DNA from: Piromyces finnis
Lineage: Eukaryota; Neocallimastigomycota; Neocallimastigomycetes; Neocallimastigales; Neocallimastigaceae
Assembly: GCA_002104945.1 (NCBI GenBank)
Contig: MCFH01000010.1
Span: forward strand, 248,001-312,000
Direction: 5' to 3'
Length of the DNA stretch: 64,000 bases
Below the pieces are notes generated by a model. It had not been told where the DNA came from. It saw only the letters and a program-made list of their open reading frames with translations, and did no database searches. The translations under genes and the position numbers were made by a program. Below, piece after piece: positions 33,861 to 46,208 of the stretch; position 1 is the stretch's first letter; each line of letters starts with the position of its first letter.

Positions 33861-34800
33861 GTAATAATAAATATAATAAAAATAATAAAAACAATGATAT
33901 CAACAATAATGATAGTGTTAATAACAGCAACAATATTAATGGTAGCAATAAAAATAACAATTATAATAATAATAATATTAATAATAATAGTAGCAACAAC
34001 AATTATTATGATAAACGTAATACTACTCAATTTAGTGGCTATCAGAATCAGAATTTATATTGGGATAATAAATCAAATCGTCAGTTTAAGAGAAATACAG
34101 TTTCAAATGAAATACTAATGAATGATGGATACGGAAAAGAAGATTGGGGGCAACACTCTTCTATGAATCATCAACCAACAAGTCGTTCTACTGTTTATGT
34201 ATCCAATGTTCCGGTTTATGGTGCATACCAACCATCTCAATATGTTGTTTATGGAACATATCCACAGGCGCAATGGCTTCCAACTGCTTCTTCAATTCAA
34301 CATCCAATGAATGGAAATAGAGTAAGCCAGCCTAGAAATGGATTTAATTCTGGTCAGATAAAAGTTTTATCACCAACACCAGGTATATAATATTTATATT
34401 AAAATACTTTTAATATAAAAATGAATATTATAGTTTTAATTATTTTATTAATTATATTATTAAATTTAAAATAGGCTCATCAAGTCCAATGATGACAAAC
34501 TCTTATATTCAGGTTTCACCAATTCAACACCAGATACATCCATATAATACAAATCCACAAGTAAGGCCAATAATGCATAAAAATAAAGATATAAATATAT
34601 TACCAAATACAAATAGTTATCCAATAAACTCAAGTTATATTCCAACAAATGATAATAAAAAGAATAAAAATAGATTTAGTAAACCATATAATTCAAATAT
34701 ATCAAATCAAAGCAAAAATTATTTAAATATGTCTCCATCATTAAAATCATCATCATCAAATCTTAGCACCTCAAATTCGAACAATCCATCATTAAAATAA
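29569..34800 (+). CDS. Asn-rich protein with BAT2/PRRC2-type N-terminal motif
   Basis: Seven exons (29569-29805, 29892-29941, 30032-31449, 31530-32534, 32624-33520, 33606-34382, 34475-34800) join in frame to 1569 residues. The first 60 residues contain VDLPSLRKQNKGLDPTISLV, then SCWGKSS and SQDFPTAAE. This resembles the BAT2 N-terminal domain of PRRC2 proteins (PSL-x-ENKG-x-DP-x-x-x-LVP, a Trp, then EFPTL). PRRC2 proteins act in translation and stress granules; function here is inferred. The rest is disordered: Asn tracts, Arg-Gly-Asn stretches suggestive of RNA binding (around 30840-31060), a charged Lys/Glu coil (about 32040-32240), and a Tyr/Pro/Gln-rich C-terminus. The longest Asn tract is at 33686-33857. 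It could also be a fungal RNA-binding protein unrelated to PRRC2 beyond the N-terminus. Confidence 0.7.
33683..33860 (+). repeat. In-frame Asn-codon tract (AAT with an AAC block)
   Basis: The sixth exon of the BAT2-like gene contains about 58 consecutive Asn or near-Asn codons. AAT predominates, with one AAG, a block of about ten AAC codons (33782-33811), then AAT again and an AGT. The tract stays in frame with the exons before and after it. Confidence 0.85.
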
Positions 34801-35860
34801 TTTATACCTTATTTTATGAAATTTATATTATTTTAAATATATATTAATTTTTGTAGTAATTATTAAAATTAACAATGGATATAAATAATATTAATAAGAA
34901 ATTAATATTACTGGTGTTTTTAAAGTATAAACAATAAATTGTTTTAAATAGAATATTATGATTTGGGAATATTGTTATTATTATTTTTTTTTATACATAT
35001 AATAGAAAAAATAACTCAATAAATAAACTTTTATTTTTCATATAACAAACAATAATATAATTAAATACTTTATATTAATACTTATTAATATTTGTATGTA
35101 CTATATATGTATATTTAAAAAAAAGAGTATTTTTTTTAGAATGTAAATATATAAAATAATTTAAAAATACTATCATTTTTTTTACTTATACGTTTAATTT
35201 ATACTTTATCTAAAATATTAATATTCTTTAAAAATATTATTTGATTATTATTTTTTTTTTTAATCTTTATTTTTATTCTTATTAATTATTGATAAAAGTG
35301 AAAACAAAAACAAAAACAAAAACAAAAAAAACAAAACAAAAAAAACAAAACAAAACAAAAAAAAAAAAAAAAAAACTACACTTTTTAAGAGAAAAAAAAT
35401 AAAATATATTAAGAAAAATACATATTATAATTTTTTTCACCTTGATTTTATAGTATTTATATGTATATATATATTTAGTTATTTAAAGAGTAAACAATAT
35501 TTCTTTTTGTTGGATTTATATATATTAAAACAATACTAAAAAATTGATATTATATTATTGATTTTGATTTAAAAATATTATATAATTAGATATTAAAGAA
35601 AATAATATGTTACCATAAAAATTAAAATATGTTGTTTTCAATTTTTATTTTTAATTTTTAATTTTTATTAAATAATTTTATTAATTTTATTTATTTATTT
35701 ATATTACTCTTGAGTAATTTATTTTTATTTTATTTTATTAATTCATTTATTTTGTTTTTATTTATTTTTATTTATAATATAATTTATTTTTAAATTCATT
35801 TTCTTCATTTTGTATATATATTTTTTTATTTTATTTTTTTCTTCTTAAAATTTTTTATTT
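34801..35860. other. Convergent 3' spacer BAT2-like / DPM2
   Basis: Just over 1 kb lies between convergent stop codons. It is AT-rich with no protein-like frame. At about 35300-35375 there is a purine-rich AAAAC/AAAAAC array that ends in A21, read as GTTTT repeats on the other strand. A T-rich stretch at 35640-35860 covers the 3' side of DPM2. Confidence 0.6.
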
Positions 35861-36533
35861 TTATGTTGACTTTTCCTTCTTTTTAGCTTGTTGTTGTCCA
35901 GAAATGTATAAGTATCCGAAAATAGCACTTACACCAAGAATTAAAGTAAGTAATGGAAGAATGACAGCATATTTTCTTGGTAAGAAATATGATTGAATTT
36001 TACTGTCTTGTGGGAAGAAAGGCTATTATGAAAAATTTAAAGATGGAATAAATTAAATTATAAATTTAATATCTATGTTAGCATAATTATAATATAAATA
36101 ATATAATAATTTTTTATATAATGTAAATTTGTAAATATAATTATTTTATTAAAAAATACCAAAATAATAGCCCATAAAGTGTAGTATCCACAAACAATAG
36201 ATCCAATAGCAATGAATACTGAACCAACAATTTTATCAATTAAAGCCTTTAATGAAAAAGTTATTTATTTTTATTATGCAATTATATTTCATTATTTACA
36301 TATACATTTAGAATTATTATATCCACATATCCATAAATATTTTTGTTTATTAACATATAAAAATTATTATAATATATAAATATATATAAATAATTAATTT
36401 TTTAAGAGATTAGCATAAATTAGTAACAAGTTATTATATATATTACTGAAGCTAAAATATAATTTTAATTTAAAGTTACTAAATTTTAAATTATTCATAT
36501 ATATTAATTTTGAAATTTCAAAGGACTTACCAT
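35861..36533 (-). CDS. DPM2: Dolichol-phosphate mannosyltransferase subunit 2
   Basis: Three coding exons (36533-36531, 36246-36160, 36022-35861) give 83 residues, against 84 in human DPM2. Two membrane segments are visible: VGSVFIAIGSIVCGYYTLWA and, after the conserved FLPRKYAV, ILPLLTLILGVSAIFGYLYI. The tail is Lys-rich. The human order GLGLVAV..TYYTAWVILLPF...YFLPRAYAV is the same. DPM2 stabilises the catalytic DPM1 in the ER membrane, supplying dolichol-phosphate-mannose for N-glycans, GPI anchors and O-mannosylation. The first coding exon is only the ATG, directly followed by GTAAGT; a 284-bp intron separates it from GCT TTA ATT. No other in-frame start precedes the second exon. Family identity is firm and the start is well supported. 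Confidence 0.93.
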
Positions 36534-36672
36534 CTAAATAAATACATTTATATTTTTATTTAAAAATAATGAAATAAATATAAAATATAAAATAGATAAT
36601 TAAAATTAATATTGAGATGGATTTATCATAACTTTTTACAATAATATTTATTTTATATATTTATTTTAATAT

Positions 36673-36713
<41 letters not shown>

Positions 36714-36950
36714 AACTTAACATTTATGCTTACTTTTAATTTAAGAAGTTATTTAAAAAAAGTTATAACAAATAATATAAAAAAATTTTTACTATTATTT
36801 ATAATACTTATTTTTTTTTTTTTTTTGATACAATTATAACTTCAATATAATTTATTAACCAATAAAATTAAAATATGAAAAATTATTATTATCAATATAT
36901 AATATTTTATTTCATTTTATTTTATTAATACATATAGAATTTTTTTAAAC
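36534..36950. promoter_or_regulatory. Divergent region DPM2 / PUS4
   Basis: About 417 bp lie between two divergent start codons and must serve both genes. A T32 run (36675-36706) and a second T run at about 36811-36826 are present. Nothing else stands out. Confidence 0.5.
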
Positions 36951-37822
36951 ATGTCCGAATTAACTTCAAAAATTGATGTTGTAGAAAATAAAATAGAATC
37001 ATTGGCAGATGATATAAGTAAAAATGAAAACAAAAACGATGAAGCAAAAAATACAACAATAATTAATAATACACAAAATAATGAAGATAATAAATTACAA
37101 GTAAAGAAGTATTCTGGAAAGATTTTAGAACAATTAAATGGTGTATATTGTGTTAATAAACCTATTGGATTAAGTAGTAGTGATGTTGTTACTATATTAA
37201 AAAATAAAGTAACCCGTCAACTTATTTCTTCAAATTTAATTGATAAAAGAAAGAAAAAGAGAAATATGATTAAAATAGGTCATGGAGGTACTTTAGATCC
37301 GTTAGCTTCTGGTTGTTTAGGTTTTTATTTTATTTTATTTTTTATGATAAAAAAAAATATAATCTCATAATCTTGAGATTTAACGACAAATATAAACTAT
37401 TTTTATTTTTGAGTATAAACAATAATAATAAAATTATTTAGTATTAATTTTATATATTTTATTTTAAATATTATATATATATGGAGAACAGTTATTGGAT
37501 TGTTTAAAGGTACAAAAATGTTGAATAGTTTGTTATCTGGTTCAAAAGTAACATTTAATATTTAATATTTATTTATTTAATTAAATTTACAAAAAAAAAA
37601 TATTGCTAAATATAAATATATAAATATAAAATAAAATATAATAAATAATAATATTGTAGGTTTATGAGGCTGTTGGCCGTTTTGGCAGTAGTACTGAAAC
37701 TTATGATTGTCTTGGTGAAATGGTAGAAGAAAAACCTTATCAACATATTACTAAAGAAAAACTTGAAGAAGTACTAAAAAGTTTTGTTGGAGAAATTGAA
37801 CAATTTCCACCAATGTAAATAT

Positions 37823-37883
<61 letters not shown>

Positions 37884-38464
37884 TAATAATAATATAATGA
37901 TTAATTAATACTAAAGTTATTTTTTATATATTGAACGCAATTAGTTATTCAGCATTAAAAGTTAACGGAAAGCCAATGTATGAATATGCGAAGACCGGTC
38001 AAGAATTACCAAAAGAAATAAAATCTAGAAAAATTACTATTCATTCAATTGAATTATTAGATTTCAATAATGAACCATCTAAGACAATGGAAATAGAAGT
38101 TGATAATGAAAATGAAGATTTTACTTTCCAAATGGATACTGATAATAAAGAAGAGAAAAATAATAAAGATAAAAAACAACAAGCTTGTATGAATAAAGAT
38201 GCAAAAAGAAGATTCCAATTTAAAAATAAAGCAGTTGCTAATACTAAATTACCAGAAGGTCCAACATTCCGTTTCAGAGTTGAATGTGGTGGTGGTACAT
38301 ATATTCGTTCATTAATTCATGATATTGGTCAAAAGCTTGATTCTACTGCTCATATGGTTTCTTTGATAAGAAGCAAGCAAGGTCCATTTAAAGTAGAAGA
38401 AGCTTTATCTATAAAAGACTGTGATGATTTAAATACAATTAAAAATGCAATGAAACATGTTTAA
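36951..38464 (+). CDS. PUS4: tRNA pseudouridine-55 synthase, TruB/PUS4 family
   Basis: Four exons (36951-37320, 37492-37547, 37660-37814, 37945-38464) join in frame to 366 residues. After a charged N-terminal tail come VNKPIGLSSSDVV (68-80) and the catalytic loop HGGTLDPLASG (111-121), with Asp116 as nucleophile. VYEAVGRFGSSTETYDCLGE, FPPIYSALKVNGKPMYEYA and the late GGTYIRSLIHDIGQKL motif are all diagnostic of TruB. The enzyme isomerises U55 in the T-loop of tRNA; fungal Pus4 serves cytoplasm and mitochondria. A Lys/Arg-rich loop before the catalytic motif and an Asp/Glu/Lys insert (about 250-285) are eukaryotic insertions. TRM1 follows on the same strand. The third intron contains an AAT microsatellite (about 37826-37880). 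Confidence 0.95.
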
Positions 38465-38778
38465 TTGATTATATTATTCTATTCATTTAAATATATATAT
38501 ATTTAGAAGCATTTAAAATTATTTTTATTTGTAATTTATAAAAAAAAATGTAATTAATAAATAATAAAAGTTTAACATTTTTTAACATTTTAAATCAAGA
38601 TTTTATCCAATCAAAAGAAAAAATTTTTTTTTAATATTACTTTTTTTTTTAAAATTTTATAATTTTTTATTTTATTCCATATTAACCATACTTTATATAG
38701 TATTAATTTTTAAATTCTATCAGTATATTATTACAAACAAGACGAATTATATAGAGTATTACTTTTAATATTAGTATT
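38465..38778. other. PUS4-TRM1 spacer
   Basis: These 314 bp hold the 3' end of PUS4 and the promoter of TRM1. The sequence is AT-rich with T runs at about 38640-38650. No feature is recognisable. Confidence 0.5.
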
Positions 38779-41412
38779 ATGGCGGAAGAATTTAATATTG
38801 ACGATTATAACACCATTACTGAAGGTTCTGCAACAATCCTTTTCCCAAAAGCAAATGATGTTTTCTACAATCCAATTCAACATTTTAATCGTGATATGGT
38901 ATTTATTATTAAAACAATATATTTTAACAAGTCAAATAGTATAGTATTCATCTATTAATTAAACATATATAAATATAATTCAATCAATACCTTATTTTAT
39001 ATTATTCAATTTCTAAAAATTCCCAATTAGTCAACAGCTGCAATTAAAACATGGCAAAAACAATTCTTAAAAGAAAAAAGAGAAAAATTAAATAAAAAAA
39101 ATGCTGCCAAGGGAAATACCGATATTAAACCAGAACAACAAAGTAATATATATTTTTGAAAATTGAGAATTTATTAATTCCACATTAGAAATCCGAAAAT
39201 TTATTTATACTCTTTTATTTATTTTTATTTTATTTATTTATTTTTTTTAATTATATATTTAAAATATTTAAACTTTAAATATTTAAAGACGACAAATTAG
39301 GAATTACTATATTAGAAGCATTAGCTGCTTCCGGTTTACGTTCAATTCGTTATGCAAAAGAAATTGGAAATGTTAAAAAAATTTTATCAAATGATATGAG
39401 TGAAGAAGCTGTTGATTCAATTAAACGTAATGTAAAATATAATAAAGTTGAGGATATTGTAATCCCAAATAAGGGTGATGCTATGTAAATATATATATAT
39501 AAATTTTTTTCAAATGAAATGAAATTATTTTCAATTTTATCAAAGCAAGTTTTATAAATTAAAATAATTAATTAGATTTAAATAAAAACTCTTATTTTAT
39601 TAATATAGGATGGTTATGTATGAAAACAGGGATGCATTCAAGCGTTTTGATGTTATTGATTTAGTATGTATTAATTTTATCATTTTGTATATTAAAAATA
39701 TATAATATTTAAAGATGTAAATATTGACAATAATTATTAAAAAAAAAAAAAATTAGGATCCATATGGCTCAGCTTCCCCATTCCTTGATGGTGCTGTTCA
39801 AGCTGTTTCTGATGGAGGTCTTTTATGTATAACCTGTACTGATATGGCTGTATTATGTTCAGGAGGACAAACTGAAGCTTGTTGGGCTAAGTATGGTGGT
39901 GTTCCAATTCCAAATAGTCCATATTGTCATGAAATGGTAAATTATTTTTTATTAAGCATTAAATTTTAGAAAATATAGTTTTGAGACATATTAAATGAAG
40001 AATATATATATATACAGGCTTTACGTATCCTTCTTCATGCTGTTCAATCATCCGCTGCTAGATACAGAAGAACAATTGTACCATTACTTTCTTGTAGTAT
40101 TGATTTTTATATTAGAGTTTTTGTTAAGGTTTATACTTCTGCTTCAATGGTTAAGCAAGCTGCTAGGTACATATATTTAATATTATTATATATAGAAAAA
40201 TGATAGAATCATTATTAATAAATATTTAAATGATAATCTTATAGTAAATCATCAGTAGTTTATCATTGCACTGGTTGTAAATCATTTGCTACAAATCCAT
40301 TTGGAAAATTCCTTCAAAATGGAAACAGTCGTGTATACAAAGTTAACACTGGTCCAACTGTTAATTCAACTTGTAATATTTGTGGTTCGAAATATCATGT
40401 AAGTATTAATAGTGTTCTTGATTATGTTAATAAATAACTAAAATAACTAAATATGAATCGTTTTTAAAATATTTATATAAGGTTGGTGGTCCATTCTATT
40501 CTGAACCAATTCATGATCCAGAATTTGTTAAAGAAATGCTTCAACATGTCAAAGAATCAGAAGATAAATATAAAACTCATAAGCGTATGATAGGAATGTT
40601 AACCGTTATTTCAGAAGTATGAAAAACTTTTTGATGATTTTTATTACTTTTTATTCAATGAATTTTTATTAACTTCAAAATTCATATTAGGAACTTCCAT
40701 TACCATTCTTCTATACTTCTGCAACATTAGCTTCAACTCTTCGTTGCAATGTTCCACCATTAGTAACCTTATGGTATTGTATTAGTATTATAATCCTTAA
40801 GTCAATCATTATTTATGCATTAATAAATTCTATTATTAAATATATATAATAGTTCTGCTATCTTAAATAAAGGATACAAAGTTTCTATTTCACATACCAA
40901 TTGTATGGCTATTAAAACTGATGCTAATCCAGAAGTTGTATGGGATATTATGAGATGCTGGGTAAAGAAGAATCCACTTACAAAAAAACATAATGACTCG
41001 GAAGTTGTTGCTAAAATCTTAAAAATCGAACCAAGGTATATGCTAATGAATAAATAAGCAATGATATATAATTTTTAATAATAAAATTAGTAATGTATAT
41101 ATATTAATAAAATTTTAATTAAATTATAGTTTCGAAGCTGATTTTACCACTCACAAAGATGCTAACCCAACTTCAAGAAAAATTAAATTAGTCCGTTTCC
41201 AAGAAAACCCAACAAAGTTCTGGGGACCAAAGTCCAGACCAAAGAAGAGGTAAATAATGATTAACATATTTAATTATAGTTAAACTTACCGTTTAATTAA
41301 TAATATTTTAAATAAAAGAGCAATAAATTAATGTATTTTTAAATATATTAGAAAGGAAACCGATTCTGTCAAAGAAGAAAATGTTCAAAAAGTCAAAAAG
41401 ACTACCAATTAA
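38779..41412 (+). CDS. TRM1: tRNA (guanine26-N2)-dimethyltransferase
   Basis: Twelve exons (38779-38898, 39031-39142, 39289-39484, 39609-39663, 39757-39936, 40018-40166, 40245-40398, 40482-40616, 40691-40773, 40853-41035, 41130-41249, 41352-41412) join in frame to 515 residues. The N-terminus [20 protein letters not shown], the SAM-binding [18 protein letters not shown], the catalytic-region [14 protein letters not shown] (from 162) and the Cys pairs at 279/282 and 314/317 are all typical of Trm1. It dimethylates G26 of tRNA in nucleus and mitochondria. C-terminal [18 protein letters not shown] is also conserved, followed by a basic tail. The introns are 70-150 bp. It shares strand and pathway with PUS4 upstream. 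Confidence 0.97.
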
Positions 41413-41843
41413 TATCTTTCATTAATATATATTAAATATTTATTATCTAAAGAGCAATATAATAATAATATCAATAAAAATAAAGAAATACTATTTATAA
41501 ATAATAGTTATAATTAATATAACTTTTTTTTTATTATAGAATAAATGAATAAAATCTTTTTATTAAAAAACTTTAAAAGCTTGTTTTTTTTTTTTGTGAT
41601 ACAAAATTTTAATTTGAATATATATTTTTTATTTTAAATAATAAATTATTTGTTATACCAAGAAAAATAAAATAAAATAAAATTATATTATAATAAAAAT
41701 AATAAAACATAACATTAAAATAACCAAATTTAATTGTATATAAGTTACTTTTAATATAAATTTGAAAGTTTTAGAAATTTAAGAAAAGAAGGAAAAGAGA
41801 AAATTTTTAAAATATATATATATATATATAATATATATCTAAG
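41413..41843. other. TRM1-ARP5 spacer
   Basis: About 430 bp separate the TRM1 stop from the ARP5 start. It is AT-rich, with a TA dinucleotide run at about 41812-41838 just before the ARP5 start. No gene is seen. Confidence 0.5.
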
Positions 41844-43419
41844 ATGAATAATATAATAAATAATGATAAAATGAATGTATTAAAAGAGAATGAAAGAATC
41901 TATAAAATTTCAAATGATTATAATTATACTATACCTGATACTTTAACAAATTATGAACAAAATAGAACAAATCATACCCCATTAGTTATCGATATAGGTT
42001 TTTAATTTAAAATATATTTATATTTTATTGATAATAATAATATTAATAATAATATAAAATAATTGTATATTTTTATATACTATTATAATTTTTATAATTA
42101 ACATAATTTTTTAATGTTATAAACATTTTTTATTTTTATTTTTATTTATTACATTCAATAAAGGAACAAGTCAAGTAAATGCAGGATGGGCAACGGATTC
42201 CTCTCCGTATCGTAAGTATTAATAATGAAAACAAAATATCAATATATTGCTTATAATTTTTATTTTTATTAGTGAAATCTAATTTTAGTAAATAATTCGA
42301 AATGTTATATGATATTATATATAATTTATTAATTGAAATTTAACTACTTTTAATAATTAAATTTTAAAAAGTTCAATTTCCTACTATTGTCTCAAAATTT
42401 AAAGATAGAAAAACTTCTAAAAATGTAATTTATATTGGAAATGAAATTTATAGAGGTGAAACATTTTCAAGATCAAATCTTCGAAGTCCATATGATAGTA
42501 ATGTAATAATTAATCCAGAATTATTAGTAAGAACTTTTTTTTTTTTTTTTTATTTATTATTTTTTATTTTATTTTATTATATTTTATTTTATTTTTTAAA
42601 TATAAAATATATTAATAATTAATTTTCAACTAAATATATTAAATATAAAATTCAAATGGTGTTATTATTTATAATTAAAAAAAATAAGGAATACATGATG
42701 GATTATATATTTTTAAAATTGAATGTCAATTCAACCATTGAAAATCCAGTTGTTATGACAGAAACTTTATGTAATCCAAATTACAGTAGAAAATGTAAAT
42801 TAAAATTTTCATATAAATGTTTATATTATTGAACTTTACGAAAGATATTAAATGTAAAAATGTTATCAATTTTAAAATTTTAATGTTAAACAATTTTAAA
42901 AATAGTGGTATCTGAATTAATGTTCGAATGTTATAACGTACCATCAATATGCTATGGTATTGATTCGCTATTTAGTTATTATCAAAATAATAGTTCATTT
43001 GATAATGGTATTGTCATTTCTTCAGGAAATCATAGTACGCATGTAATACCCGTAGTAGATAATAGAGGTGTATTAAATTTAAGTCAAAGGTAGAGATAAA
43101 TAACAATTATAAACAATTAGAAATTTAACAAATACTAAAATCATATATAAATATAATATTAGACTAAATTATGGTGGTTATGAAGCAGCGGAATATATGT
43201 TAAAACAATTACAATTTAAATATCCAACATTCCCAAGTAGAATGACAAACACTCAAGCGCAGGAACTTACTCAAAAGTATTGCCATGTATCTCTTGATTA
43301 TTCAAAAGAACTCGAAAAAATAAGTAAGCCTGAAAGTAGAAAGGATGATATAGTAATACAATTTCCATATACACCTGTGGTAAGGATTCTGAAATTCCTT
43401 TATCATCATCATCATCATC

Positions 43420-43483
<64 letters not shown>

Positions 43484-44836
43484 GTATTTTCTTTTATTAT
43501 AAATATATATTAAAAACTAAAATATAAAAATTATAAAATAATTAATAGATTGCTGAGGAAATAGATGAAGAAGAATTAAAACGAAGAGAACAACAAAGAA
43601 AAGAGCAGGGAACAAGATTACAAAAACAAGCAGCGAAGCAAAGAGAAGAAAAAGTAATAAAAAATATATAAAGAAATATAATTATAGTATAATAAAAACT
43701 TCTGTAAATATTGAATTATATCATATTAAAGTTAAAACAAAAAGTTGAATATTTAGAAGAATTAGAAAAATTAATTAAATTAAAAGATGAAGACGAGGAA
43801 GCATTTAAAGATGGTTTAGATGAATATGAAATGGAAAATGAAGATGATCTTAAAAAAACAATAGATAAATTATCAGCATATATTATAAAAGCGAATAATA
43901 AGAAACTTGGTATAGAGGAAGAAATAAAAGTAGGAATAATAGATATTGATTTGTTGAAAATAAATATATGTATTTAATAATAATTAATGATAATATATAT
44001 AAAGGAAAAACCTGTTTTCCATTTATTAGATATACCAGATGATCAATTAACTCAAGAAGAGAAAAATCAAAAGAGAAGACAAAAAATGTTAAAGGCATCA
44101 TATGAAGCTAGAGAAAAAATAAAAAAAGAAAAAGAAGAAGAAAGATTAAGAATTGTAATAATAAATTTAAATATAATATATATAGCTAAAATTACATTTT
44201 ATTAATAGTTTTCATTATTTAAATCAATCTTTTAAAGGAAAAAGAAAAGAAAGAAGATGAAGAAAGAAGATTAAGAGATCCAGAGGGATGGCTTAAAAAT
44301 ATACATATACAACATAAAGTAATGCAACTAATTATTAACTATTATTATTATTATTATTATTACTATTATTATTATTATTATTTACCTAAATAAATATTTT
44401 ATTTTATAATTTTATTTTTTTTTTCTTTAATAAATAATTTAAGGAAATTCTTCAAAAAATCCAAGAACGTAAAAAGAGAAAAAATCAATTAACAGACCGT
44501 AGAAGTCAAGTTTCTCAATCAAGAATGAGGTTTGTTAATATATTTTTTATGCTTAAATAATAAAATATAATATTAATATATTATAAATAAAAAGATCAAT
44601 AGCACATCTTGCAGATAACGAGGAAATAGCTTCTAAAAGAAGACGCAGAGGTCAAGATGGTTTGTACAAATGATGTATTATTTATTATAGCAAAAATATA
44701 TTATTATATAATTAATTCAATATGTATTTCATATATGCTAGAGGATACTTTTGGTTTAAATGATGATGACTGGTCAATCTATAGAACAATTGTAAAAATA
44801 TTTTATTTTATTTTTTTATTATTATTTATTATTTTA

Positions 44837-44870
<34 letters not shown>

Positions 44871-45588
44871 TTGAATAAAAAAAATTAATAAATTTATAAA
44901 TTATTAGAACAAAGATGAACATTCTGATACTGAGGAAGAAGAAGAAAATCAGTTTAATCATTTGGAAGAATTACTTCAACAGTATGATCCAAATTTTATA
45001 CCTCAAGCTGTTATTGAAAAGAATGAAAAAAAGAAAACAATTATAAGTCAACTTTCTTATGGTTTAGATGGTTATAACGAAGACGATCAAGCTCAGCAAT
45101 ATCAAATGAGATTAAATGTTGAACAAATTCGTATACCAGAAGTTTTATTTCAACCTTCAATTGTTGGTATTGATCAAGCAGGTATAATAGAAATTGTAAA
45201 TGATGCACTTAAGCAATTTTCACAAGAACAACAAAATAAGATGGTTAAGGTATAAAAAATAGTAATATTAATTAGAAATTTCAAAAGCATAAACTTATTA
45301 ATTTCACTTAAATAGAATATATTTTTAACAGGAGGAAATATTAATTATCCTAATATGAAACAAAGAATAATAAATGAAATTAGAGGTATATTACCTTATC
45401 AGACTATATTTGATGTAAAGCAAGCTAGCAATCCGATATTAGATTCATGGAAAGGTGCTGCAAAATGGTCAAGCATAAGTAATCAAGAACAATTTAGAAA
45501 AAGTTGTATTACTAAGCAAATATATGATGAATATGGACATGATTACTTAATAGAATTTCCAATGAGTAATAGATATTTAAATTTTTAA
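41844..45588 (+). CDS. ARP5: Actin-related protein 5 (INO80 complex)
   Basis: Fifteen exons (41844-41997, 42164-42211, 42372-42526, 42689-42794, 42906-43089, 43163-43379, 43549-43653, 43732-43929, 44005-44154, 44238-44318, 44444-44529, 44595-44659, 44742-44791, 44908-45249, 45316-45588) join in frame to 737 residues. Actin-fold pieces are clear: LVIDIGTSQVNAGW, the TETLCNPNYSRKLVSELMFE and YNVPSICYGIDSLFS segments, and C-terminal NIFLTGGNINYPNMKQRI. Between them lies a long Glu/Lys/Arg-rich coiled-coil insertion (about 310-545) that is characteristic of ARP5, followed by DTFGLNDDDWSIYR and a QYDPNF motif. ARP5 with Ies6 couples INO80 ATPase activity to nucleosome sliding. The intron at 43380-43548 contains a TTA microsatellite. 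Confidence 0.96.
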
Positions 45589-45703
45589 ATAAGTCATCAA
45601 TAAATTACCAAAAATAATAAATTATGCTTATTAAATTTAATCATTAAGAATAAAAATAAAATAAACTATTAATTATAATTATAATTATTATTATTATTAT
45701 TAT

Positions 45704-45736
<33 letters not shown>

Positions 45737-46208
45737 AAAAGCGAGAACATAGAAAATTTTTATTTTAAATTATTTTATTAATTTTATTTTATTTTTCTAA
45801 AATTTTCTAATTATAACAGATAAAGTACATAATTTATAACATACTTTTTAAAAATTCTATAAACAACTAAATCCATTTATTTGTTCTTCAAATTATATTA
45901 TATGAAATTTTATTGAGAATTAAATTTTTTGCTTAATAAATACGAGCAAATGAAAAAAAAAAGATGAAAAAAAAAAGTTGAAAAAAAACACATAACAAAA
46001 TAATAATAAAGAAAAGATAATTAAATATAAAACTAATGATAATATTTTAATAAAAAACTAAAAAAAAATATATATAATTAAAGGCATGCTTTAATGGTCC
46101 AACTTAAGTAGTATTTAAATAAGTGATTATAATAAATAAATAAATAATTCCTTTTTTCTTTTTTTCTTTTTTTTCTTTTTCCTTTTTCTTTTCCAACAAA
46201 AATTACAT
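45589..46208. other. Convergent 3' spacer ARP5 / EBP2
   Basis: These 620 bp between convergent stops are AT-rich, with T29 at about 45708-45735, a short TTA run before it, and a T/C-rich tract at 46150-46195 that reads as a purine run on the EBP2 strand. No gene is seen. Confidence 0.6.

Noticed and set aside
33635-34118. Open frames of Ile, Leu and Thr runs on both strands
   Set aside because: They are off-frame readings of the Asn tract in the sixth exon of the BAT2-like gene.
42780-42920. Possible frame break in ARP5 at the junction between exons 4 and 5
   Set aside because: On recounting, exon 4 is 106 bp and ends after the first base of a codon, so T|GTAAAT with TAG|TGG gives Leu and keeps the frame with canonical sites.
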